DNA from: Latrodectus hesperus
Lineage: Eukaryota; Arthropoda; Arachnida; Araneae; Theridiidae
Reading direction: 5' to 3'
Assembly (NCBI GenBank): GCA_037975125.1
Contig: CM075850.1
Span: 129,246,181 to 129,310,180 of the forward strand
Length of the DNA stretch: 64,000 nucleotides
The stretch's first letter is position 1, and every line of letters starts with the position of its first letter. This document shows positions 46,379 to 59,200 of this stretch, piece by piece. Under the pieces are notes generated by a model, which did not search any database, was not told where the DNA came from, and saw only the letters and a list, made by a program, of their open reading frames with translations. Both the position numbers and the translations under genes were made by a program.

Positions 46379-47582
46379 TTGGGCTTTTTGGAAAGTAATT
46401 TCGTTTTTTTGTGGAAATGAAAGAAAGTTTTAGTATAATAAACAAATACTTTATTAAATTATATATTGGCCGTTTTAGTTCAACACCTTTTACCGTTTTT
46501 CTGGTAGTAGCATAGTTCCACACTCATAAAATTTTTGATCTTTGCTGGCAAAAAAATGATCGAAGTGGTTTTTGACCTCCTCATTTGAGTTGAAGGTTTT
46601 ACCGTCTAAAATATTTTTGAAATGACCGGAACAAATAATAATCCTATGGTTCCAAATCTGGAGAATATGGTGGGTGAGGCTTTGGATCCCATTCAAGCTG
46701 TAAAAGCTTTTGGCGAGTGACCAAACTTGTGTGAGGTCTCGCGGTCTTTTGGTGAAATACTACATCTTTTCTGTTCATTAGTTCTGACCTTTTCTGTTGA
46801 AATACATCATTAAGTTTGTCCAGCTGATGACAGTAGACTTCCGAATTAATCATTGTGTTATCCAGTAAAAGCTAAAAAAATATATTCCTTTAAAATCCCA
46901 TTAAACAGACAGCATCACATTTTTATGGTGATTATCGGCTTTGGAGATGGTTTCAGCCGGTTCCTCTTTTTGCTCCATGACCTCTTGCGTTTCACGTTGT
47001 TGTATACAACCCATTTTTCGTTCCCAGTGATGATGCGATTGAAAAACGGATAATTTTCGTGACATTTGAGAAACGAATCGCACACATCAATGCAGCGACC
47101 CAGATGGAGAACTGTGAGAACATGGGGAACCCATACATCGAACTTCGAGGATAATCCCAGGCCTTTCAAGTGGTCATAAACTGTTGTTCTTCGACGGTTC
47201 GCATCAACTAATGCCTTTATCTCGTCTTTATCAGCTTCAACCGGCCTTCCCGAACGTGGTGCATCTTCGACATTAAAATTGCCAGATCGAAATTTAGCAA
47301 ACCAGTTCTGGCACAGGCGTACTGTCAAAACACCTTCTCCATACACACCGGTCAATTTCTTTCTGGCTTGAACAGCGTTTTTTTCCGTTTCTGTAGTATA
47401 ACAGTAAAAATGTCGAAAATGCTTCTTATCGCTCTCCATATTTTAAAGGGCACCAACCAAAAACTTTAGCGTAGAATTAATTGGAATTTTTCACAGACAA
47501 GCATTGCTATATGAGTTTGGTGCAAAAAAATATAATTAAATCCTCTGTCGGGAAAAAACGAAATTATTTCTGAACAACCCAA
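46379..47582 (-). mobile_element. Mariner DNA transposon, inactivated
   Basis: TIRs beginning TTGGGCTTTTTGGAAAGTAA (left) and the inverse of TTGGGTTGTTCAGAAATAAT (right) share a TAATTTCGTTTTTT-type inner part. TA flanks both ends. About 1.2 kb, nearly full length, transposase on the minus strand. Confidence 0.9.
46450..47439 (-). pseudogene. Mariner transposase pseudogene
   Basis: Frame 47439-46915 starts MESDKKHFRHF and includes the first DNA-binding helices, VRLCQNWFAKFRSGNF, DAPRSGRPVE, a WVPHVLT motif (usual WVPHEL) and RIITGNEKW, where the first catalytic Asp (usual GDEKW) is Asn. The frame shifts, then 46853-46644 has VFHQKTARPH (usual HDNARPH; second Asp lost) and HPPYSPDLEP followed by a stop, with the third Asp readable after it. 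Confidence 0.88.
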
Positions 47583-47853
47583 TATTATTGCGCGGATAAA
47601 TAATTTACTATAGTTTTTTTTATAATTATATTAAAGTGGTTCAATTACTGCTTAAATTAATCTTCCCAGCAATATATAAATTCGCTTTTATAATGTAATG
47701 CAATTAAAAAAAGGCTCTAATATTTTATATTTTAACTTTAAGTCAGTTAGCTTCTGACTCTTAAATTTGACCACTGCTTGCGAGTGCGAAAACCGAAAAG
47801 AATATATTAATTTAAATTTTAATATTCTGCATTAAATGGAAGAAAATGGAAAT

Positions 47854-49100
<1,247 letters not shown>

Positions 49101-49250
49101 ACTCTTATCTTTAGTTCAATAGTTCATGGGTTTGAAGCCCACTCTGATTACGGATGTTTGTAGTGGTTTGGAATCCACTTTCAACTGTAGATCCCTGAGT
49201 CTCTTTAAAACTCATGTGCAAAAACTGATCGTTGAGTCCAAGCAAATTAA
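49101..49250 (+). repeat. SINE copy
   Basis: TTCATGGGTTTGAAGCCC (B-box-like) followed by GGATGTTTGTAGTGGTTTGG and ATCCACTTTCAACTGTAG. The body is shared with 55150-55318 and 61860-62015. Confidence 0.6.
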
Positions 49251-49899
49251 ACCACATTTAAATTGCAAGAAAAAACTGCTGTTAATTTTTTAAAATAAAT
49301 TTTTTGATTCTAAGTTAAATTGGAATAATTTTATCCTACATAACAAAAAGAACGCTAAACTGAATTAATAATTTGAAGCGTTCTTAAGAGGAAAAATCTT
49401 TGAATCATTTTCACTTTTTTCCTGGCAACCATACAGCAGCTGTGGTACTCACAAATCCTTTTTGTTTGATAACTTAACAGTGGGAGTGACGTATAGCTGA
49501 TTTCACCCATGATAAATCGGCAAATATTATCGAGGAGTTATTATGTAGAGACATAAATTTCGAAATTATTTTTGAACTCTTGATATATAAGCGGAAGCAA
49601 AGTATTTTCTTGAACACTGTAAAGGACTAATGATTGTGAGAGTAGATATAAAAAAATAATGATTTAAATTCATTTCAATTGTTTATACACTGCTTTCTTG
49701 ACAGTATTATATTTTTTTAAAATAATTATATTCTGATATTTAAAAAAATATTCTTGAAAGTCAGAAATTGGAAAAAAATTCAATCCTCCTTCAAATTATC
49801 TATTAAAACTAGTGGTTAAACGGAATTTATTATAAAAATATTCATTTTTTTAATTCAATTGGGAAAATAAGTTAATTTAGATTTTCTTCCGAGGTCACT

Positions 49900-50212
49900 A
49901 TGATATATTACATTTATAGAAAGATATTTTCTTTACTTGTTTTGATAGCATTATGCCTGTGCCTTGTAATAAATGTATCGAATTCTCAGCAAATGAAAAA
50001 TACAACTAAAACTCCATTTTTGAAAAATGAAACTGTCAGAAAACAGAAACAATCAAATTTCTTCACACAAGAGTATTCGGCTTCGGTAATGAAGAGTATT
50101 TTACCATATGCATTCAGGATATCCAGGGAAACTAACTTGACATCTAATTGTTCAAAAGGAATCCTTAAGTTCTTTTCTGGAATTAAAGAGGTGCAAATAT
50201 GGGCATTTAAAT
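49900..50212 (+). CDS. NRF gene exon 1
   Basis: Starts at the ATG at 49900, 313 nt to a GTAAATG donor, phase 1. Signal peptide, an Asn/Lys-rich linker with NXT sites (residues about 33-43), then the start of the NRF domain (NCSKGILKFFSGIKEVQIW). Open-frame sequence beyond 50212 is intron. Confidence 0.82.
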
Positions 50213-53200
50213 GTAAATGTTTCTTTACAAACTGTATTTTTATATTGATAGAAATTCTTCATTTTTTAAACATTTATATAATATACGTATTTTTTAAAAT
50301 ATTTCTATTCATTCCGCTACATTTTGATTGAATTCTGTTGGGTTAGATTATAAAAGATATAGTTTGTATCGAATATATCTACATTGATGTAGAAGAAACT
50401 CTAACATCACAACAGGATTTTGGCCTCAAGTGAAGAATAATAATCTTTGCCCAATTGGTATTTACACCATGTATAATAAAGTTCTGGAATTGAGAATTTT
50501 AAACATTTCAGTTCAGATAAAATACGTAAATGATTAACTTATTCATGACAAAAATTTTATAAAATACTAATTTTTATGAGAATAAAAAAAGATGTTAATA
50601 ATCATTTTGATGTAAAATGCGAATAAAAAAAATCATTAAGGTGAAAGTGTTAATTGTTTTTTTGAATTTAATTTAATTATTTAATTAATTTTTTTTACTG
50701 CTATTCTAAAATAAAAGGTTGAAACTTTTAAAACTGTTGATTATATTATCATATTATGTATGAAGAGTTGTATATTTCATAATAAATCAAAATGTTTTGT
50801 TTTTTATTATGTAAAAATTTCCTTTTTAATAGGATATCATATTACTCTCACATTCAAACATTAAAATATAGAACAAATTACTAAAACAGTCAAATATTTT
50901 TGTTTACCTTTCCTGGTAATTATTTCAAATATAATTAATAATTTACTAAGTTCATCCTTTGATAGGAAATTAGTTTCAACATGCCATAATTAAATCCATA
51001 TTGATTAAGCAATGTTTTTTTACGATAAACTATAAATAAAATAAAAATGATTAATATGAAACTATTACATACATAAAACTTGCAGATAGTTACGTATACA
51101 AAATAACATTACATTCAAAAATATTAAACTTTTTCACTTGTTTTCCCCCATTTGCTGAGTGAAATTAAGTTTTCATACAAGCATATAGCTGTTAATGTTT
51201 GAATTTTTTCAAAAGAAAATTCAAAAATTTCAGTAAGAATATTTTAATAAAATAAACGTTCCTTGAGGTAAAAAAATTAAACTTTAATTAAAGAAATGAA
51301 AGTTATTTTCTTAATCTAATCACTGGAGATGATATTAACTTCAATTTGGAAATAAAGTTAATTAACAAAAAATTTCATTAATATTTTCATATTTCCCTAA
51401 GTGAATAAAATTGAAGCGTTTTAATGAAAACATTTAAAAATGTTTGAAAAATTCTAATTTTTCTTGGAATGGTAGAATAGTCCAAACTTATCACTTATCA
51501 AAATAGCGTTTAAAAAAGATTCTAAGGATTGTTTTTGATATTTATCATATTTAATGAAATGAAAGTGAATAACCGTAAGTACATATTTTACCCAATATAT
51601 AAGCACCCGAAATTAATGCCAGAGGCTTACCATACCAAGTAAAGCATGGTCTATAAAAGAAATAAAACTTATTTTTTTAGCTATAATTAACGCATTTAGT
51701 GAAATTAGAAAGAATTCACAGGATGTAAAATGTTAAGATCGGCGCAGATACTCGTAGATATTATGTATTTTATTTATTTCAAGTTATATGACATATAAAA
51801 ATCAAGATGTGCTATTTGCACACTTTTCTTTACTTATAAATTCTACGTTTATTAAATTGCTAATATACACAATATGATATTTGCACTGCAATCGCTAAAG
51901 TAAATTGTAATATTATAAAAGAAAATTTTATATATTAAGCTAAAACAGAATGTTAAAAGTTTTAAGTTTGTTTGCCAATCTTTTGAAATTATTGCACTAG
52001 GGAATTAATTTTAACGGGACTTTTAAAGGGAATTTTAACCACAGAAACCATTCATACTCGTCATTTATTGCACTAGGGGATTAATTTCAGCGGGATTTTT
52101 CAAGGGAATCTCCAACCGCTGAAATCATTCATGCTCGCAATCGATATCGAATTTACCTCCCTATGTTGAATTGAATATAATACTATGGACAATTGAACTA
52201 AAGGCTGGAATACTGAACTATTCTGTGGCCAGATTAAAAATCTTTAAAAAGGAAACTCACGACAATAGTAGATTTAAATTATTTCTTGTTACAATTTATA
52301 TGTAAAAGGTTCACTTACATTCTTTACTACGATTTAAAAATATAAACTGAAGAAAAAAGCTGATTTATATCGAATTTTATGCAATGAACCATCCTCGTGA
52401 TTTTGAATGTTAAAGGGTTCCGAGATTCAAGAGTGTTTCTTTTATGCACACTTTCATGTGAGTACAGAAAAAATATTTTATATCTGTCTCTGAATTCAAC
52501 TCCTTGTATTTTTAAATGAATAAATGTCTTTATTTTTCAGTGTTAGATGCTTCTGGTAAAATTCCGAGTGGTTTGTTCATGGGCAGCATAATGTCTCTAG
52601 GAGATTATGAGGAATGTATCTCTGTTTCTGTTCCGAATCATTTTCAAGGTCAGTATTGTTCAGTGGACCTCATTCCACCTCTTCCTGAAAAACCTGTTCC
52701 AAGTAATCCAGAAAATCCTGAATCCCTCAATGAGTTGAAAGTGGATAAGTTAAGAATTTTTATTAATTTAAAATTTGCAAGTTATTAATTTTGCAAATTA
52801 TTAAGCAATTAAAAGTTAAAATTTATTTAAAATTTGCAAGTTATTAAGCAATTAAAAGTTGCAAAATTTATTTCAGAATAAATATCAATTTATCGTTATG
52901 CTTGTTTTGTGTACACATTAATTATAATCCACCAAAAATTAATATTAAATTACTCAATGGAGTTAATGAAATATAATTGTATACAAAATTTAATTCTTCA
53001 GGATATTTCTAATTGAATTTCGAAGATAGGAAAATTTAAGTTTATGAAACTTAATTTTATGCTATATCTCAAGACGTTATATTATCGATCATCACAACAA
53101 AGATATTTGTAATTCTTTTATATATTAAAGAATTTTACATATATATATTTAGAGTTTAATTTTTTTATATTTTTAAAAACATTAATTATGGAAAAACAGT

Positions 53201-56200
53201 TACATAATAATCATTTTAATAGTTTTTTTGTATAACAAATTTAATGTAAGGACATAATAAATAAAATTCGTTATTGGCTTAAAAATTTACAACTCAATTT
53301 CAGATCACCTTTGAACTTAGTTAAACTTACTTCATAATTTGATCATATAGAAGAAAAAAACCACTATAAGTTAATATATTCAACCAAATACAAATTTAAA
53401 AATATGCACAAAGTGCAGCCTCATCAGTAGTTTTGTATATTTTTGTGTTATGATGAAATATACCGACAAATTGGATTTTTCTGAGTTCTTATAATTAAAG
53501 AAGTTAGTCCTAGGAATGTAAAGGTTAGCGTTTCCTATTGTTGTACATTAAATTAATGTGACTTGTTAATATTTACATTGATATCAAACGTTCAATTAAT
53601 CTGCGTCAATTTTAGTTAGGCTTCTATATCACTTATTCAGGAGACTGCTTACTTTTATAAAAGTGGGAAATGTTAGATCAAAATAATTTGGCCTAAGCAT
53701 TTCATTAAATATTAAAAGTTGAATCATAACTATACGTAAAGATATACAAATGTAAAGCGAAACTTAAGTTTACTAAAAATATATAAAGCAGCTGAGTATG
53801 TATTCACCATTTATACGCCTTGCTTTCTTTATATTTCTCGATACAGGGGCATAATTTGTAAACATTTTTTTTGAAGTATAAATTAATTATTTATTTTTAA
53901 GATGTAAAATAGTCTTATAAGTTTATTTGTGGCTCTAGAGACGATTTTGTTTTCATAGAAAGAGCAAATTTGATCTGCAGCTGTCGTTTAAAGTACACTG
54001 GCTTGCAAACCTTATGCAACAGATGGATTTTCTGCCATAACTCTTTGAGAAATCCTTTGAGGGACATGAAATTCACACATAAGACACATCATTTTATACT
54101 TAAAGGATGACGAAAGCATAGTTGCACAAAAATAAATACAAAGCATACAGTATGGAATCAAACCAAAATAGGCTTTATTAAACTCACAGTATCCCTGCAC
54201 AAAATCATATGTCCAAGAGGAACATATGATTTTGTGCAGGGATACTGTGAGTTCAATAAAGCCTATTTTGGTTTGATTCCGTACTGTATGCATTGTATTT
54301 ATTTTTCTGTCATCTGTATGTTATGTCCAAGAGGAACATAAAATACAGATGTCTCTTTTCTGACAACAGATTCATAAAACGTTAAATAGTCTGTAGAATG
54401 TAGATATTATTTGTATTATAAACTTGACAATTTAAATGTTTTAGACACACAAACTTCTCATTCAATTTTTAGATATTTTTTATATTACAATGCATTCAAA
54501 AATTGGACGAAAATATATAATAATAACACATTATGGAAAAGAAGTCTGGTATACAATCATGGTCAATTCTTATCTTCAGCCCCATAATTGTCTGTAAGAG
54601 AAAAAAATTGCTTTGAAGCATTATTATTTTCAAACAAATGGTTTACTCCTTTCCTAACTCTTTTAGAAGAAACACAATTCTTTGATAACAATGAGTGAGG
54701 ATTGAGTTCGAAGTATATTGAAATAGCCAAATGCAACTATATGTTTATTGAACTTGTAATCTGAATATCAGCATAATAAATCTTGTTTGAATACGGAATG
54801 TAAACATGTGAAGTCATCTGATAACCCAAATATGCAGAAAAAAGGGTGTGCGAGAAATATCGAAAATACACTTTGGAGTTTTTTTTATTGAAAATTAATC
54901 AAAATCTGAGTAGATAATTAAAATAAAATGAAAAAATATTTAGAGTAAATGAGATACATACACTATTCACACACTTGAAAGTTCTCTGAATGAATTCTTT
55001 TTCCAATTTAAAAACTTGTTATTAGATGTTTTTTGTAGTCTGTTTATTATAACCAACTGTTTTACTAAAATTCTCTGTTTTAACAAAATAATTTATGCAT
55101 TTTTGAGCAATTTTGAAATAAGTTTTATTTGACATTTGAATGCCCTGTATAGTTTAGCTAGCAGCCGAATGGCTAACAATCTGGCCTTTGTTTTAGCAGC
55201 TCCTGAGTTCGAATCTCACCTCAAGCATGGCTATTTGTAATTGTTTGGAATCCAGTTTAAACTGCAGGTGCCGATCTAATAAGCCTTCGTATACAAGAAA
55301 TGAGAAGCAAACTAACCCAAAGTATTTTATTATAGTGGGTGATTTGTTAACGAACAGTTCGGTATGCGAACAAATCGGACAACCAACACTTTCATGAAAT
55401 AATTTATGCTCGGACAACGAACACAAAAATAATTCGGAAAAATGTTCGGATAACGAACTAAAACGAACACTTCTCGGTTATCGGAGCATGATGTGCAGGG
55501 TTGCCAAACCCAACGGACGAAATTTTTTCATCTCTGTTGAATTATGCTACTTGCCTATTAATTTTCAAAGTTCCATACAGAAAATTTTTTTATTTTCCAA
55601 TAGAATATTCGTAATCAATCTAAATGTATAGCCAATATCGGTTTTGGTTTCATTCAAGATCGAAACTGATTTCATTTTGTAAACCCTTCATTCATTTGTT
55701 GAAGAATCAGCACTACGTCAGAGTAATGGTCTTAGAATGGTACCCAAACAAAACTGATATCAGTAAGGTTAGGGATCTCTAAAATAATAGTGCTATTAAT
55801 CACTTCCAGGAAGTATTAAAATAGAGAGAAAAGCAATCAACACTGGGCATGCTCTTCAATGCTTCATAAACAAAAAATGAAAAGAATTGATTTATATGCG
55901 AGAATATATGTATAAATAAAATATATATATATATTTTTATATAATAAATAAAATATATATTTTTAATAAATATTCTAATCAGTTATAACTACTTGTTTAA
56001 TTTTTATTGCTCTCATAATGACTTAATCTAATTCACAAAAACATCTATGGTAGATTGATGATCGGTTTACGAAGAATTCACATAGAGAACATTGTCTTGT
56101 AACGGATTATGTTCGTTAACCGATCACCTACTGTATATATGATAAGTTTTCATATTCTTATTTCTTACAAATTAAAAGCACAAGTCATGGATCTTAAAGT

Positions 56201-59200
56201 TTTATGATGAAAACTTTTAAAATTTGTTTTAAAAGTTGAACCTTTTTTGATGATAGTGTTCCAAACTGGTGGGGAATAAATAATTAGAGGTTTAATCAAT
56301 TGAAATATATGAGTCTCTTTAATGAGGCAAATGTCGACTTTCTGAAAACTGGTTTAATACTTCCATAACTTTGATTGCTTTTCGAATAACAATATTAATA
56401 AAGGTGTTTTAATTTAATCTACTATTCAATATAAGTACAAAATATTTTATATTTTTGTCTGTTGGAAGAGTTGCATGCTTATTAACCATATTTGTTTGGT
56501 TAAAAATCGCTATCTCTGAAAAAATATCGGTGGAAAATTCAGGTTTTCTCCTATGACATGTGAAATCTATGCTATGAATTCATTTGTCATTTAATGTTTG
56601 ATGAATGCTTAACGAAATTTTTTATAACATTTCATTTGAAAAATCAAACAATTAGATATATTTTATAACGAATTAAATATTTCTGTTACTTTCACAGGTT
56701 TTAAAACATATATCGAATTTTAAAGCGTATATTAATAATGTGGCACCTCGAACTAGTGTCTGTGTTCCATCCACTTGTAGTACCAAAGATGTAAAACAAC
56801 TCATATCAACAGGTAAATGCATCTGAAGTTTTACTATATAATATTATTTACTTCATTTAATTTATTTATGATTAAACATTTTAATTGGTAAAACTTTTAA
56901 TATTTTTATATTTATCCATTCTTTATTCATTAGTCATTCATTCATTTACTATCCATTCATTATACCTTTAATTTATTTCAGTGAAATGCTGACGAAACCG
57001 AGTTTCATGTAATGAATTTCGTTCTACAAAAAATTTCTGCATCTGAAATATGAAAATATAATTACTACAATTTGAGACGTAAAATTCCATACTTATAAAA
57101 ATTATTTTAAGTTGCTCATTTTATTGTTGGCCACGTAAAATGCAACACTAAGAAAGAGCCAACGTACTACAAATACATTTATTTGGCAGATAATACGTTA
57201 TACAAAGATAAAGTGACTGAAATTATAGCTTCTAGTGAAGTATGGATAATGACTGAATCTGTAGATGGTGTAGTTGATATTCTTTTTTATTATAACAGTG
57301 ACCATAAGTACGGAATATAAACAAAAAGATTTTATATATATCTGGGTTACAGCAGTCCATAAGACTTTCACCTGTTGACAAGTTTAAAATTCTGTAGGAG
57401 TGTGTGGTTTATCTTGTACTTGTGCTAACATAGATTTTATAGGTTTTAATTTATTAATTAAAACCTATAAACTAAGTTATTAATTAAAACATATAATCTA
57501 AGAATGCAGGAGAAAAAGCAGGACAAGGAAGCAGTTCAATTTGATGGGTAATAAAAACTCTTGAACCTTGTTATCCAGATTGGTTTCTCATTATCCTGTT
57601 GGAAGTTAGCTGATGGTAATTGCTGAAAGTATAGAAGAAACTTGAACACCAACAACTGATATGTAGTAACACTGTGTACGCATTGCCAAATAATAACAAC
57701 TCCTCAAAATGATGTTTTGTATCACGAAATGAAATATCATGCATACGTTAACTAAAATAAAAATGAATGACTTATATAATGTTTAATTTCTCTGTTTAGC
57801 GTGTGCGTGTTACGATAAAAATTATTAATGCAGTGACTGTGTATAACAACCGGTGATTATTCATAATGATACTTACGTATTAGCGTCACCACGGCTTTTT
57901 AATCAGAAAGAAAAAAATCCTATAATTAGAAAATTATTTTTTTAGTATTATAAGTCAATTTTTCAAAAATACAAAAAAAAGTTCAAATTATAGTTTAAGC
58001 GCTTATTCTACTTAAGTTTTGGGACAAAATTAGTTGCAGTGACACTATACGTAAGTACCTTTATAATTACCTCTAAATTTGATAAATGTGACAAATTATA
58101 AAATATTTATCTAATTTGACAATCTCCAACTCGTAATGGGAAGTATATTAAATTAAGTATATTTTGTAAAGTGATGATAAGTGTTAGTTAGGAAATGCAG
58201 AATTTCAAGCAGCATTAAAAACTTATAGGATCTTAAGAATTTGAAAGACACCATGATGACATATAAGAGTAGAACTTATAACATTTTTACTCAAAAATTT
58301 TAATAAAGGTTTCCTTTTTTGTTGATAACCCTTTGCTTTGTTTGCATCTGGCTCTCGTAGTATCTCTATGTCACCAATATTACTAGAAGAAAATGTAACA
58401 TTTGTAACTTGTTTTGCTTGTGATTCTGAATTTTCTTTAGCACTTATTCTATGTTTGTCTCATGTACATGACTTCAACAACGACCGCCAATGACAGACTA
58501 AGAACTCACATTTCTTAGCAATGGTGTACGCTATTACAGGATCCATACTCTAATTAAACTGAACGAATTTTGAAGTTATGTACTTTTATGCATATCATGA
58601 GCTGAGGTTAACACATTCATAAAGTTTAGTGGTGATTATGAATAAATCACTTGTAATTTTACAAAATCTTATCAGCTTATTGCATTTTTCGTTAACTTAA
58701 TTAAAAAGTTAATAATTTATTGTAGAAAAAAATATATGATATATAAGTAAAAGTTGGGTTTGAATTAAAATCCTCAAATAAATTAAGAAAATTTAAAAAA
58801 TATTTAATTAATAGAAAAATTTAAATTAAGAAAATTTAAATATTTCTTCGGAAAATTTTTTTATCTTAAAATTGCATTTAAATTTGTGTGCCTATAATAC
58901 ATAATTTTTTCTTGTAACTATTATTTTTCATACTTTTTTCATACAGTAATCAAACAGACAGGTATAAACTTCAATGTGAGCATTCCGAATTGTGAAACAA
59001 AAGTTGAAAAAATTGTATTCAGCCAGAGCCAAAAGAATATACTGTAAGTATTTTTAATTATATTCGAATAGAAAGTTTTACACAATTGTAATTAGTATCA
59101 GATAAAATTTAAAGGCATTATACTCTGATTTTAAAAATTTACAAAGTAATTTCTGTGATAAGAACAAGAAATGCAACTGATCAATCACACTTAATTTGTT

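Noticed and set aside
52516..52540. Independent ATG start for NRF exon 2
   Set aside because: It overlaps the polypyrimidine tract and acceptor. Splicing from exon 1 restores a family-typical sequence across the junction.
54012..54293. 93-codon minus-strand open frame
   Set aside because: It runs through the palindrome and has no recognisable domain; likely chance or part of an unknown repeat.
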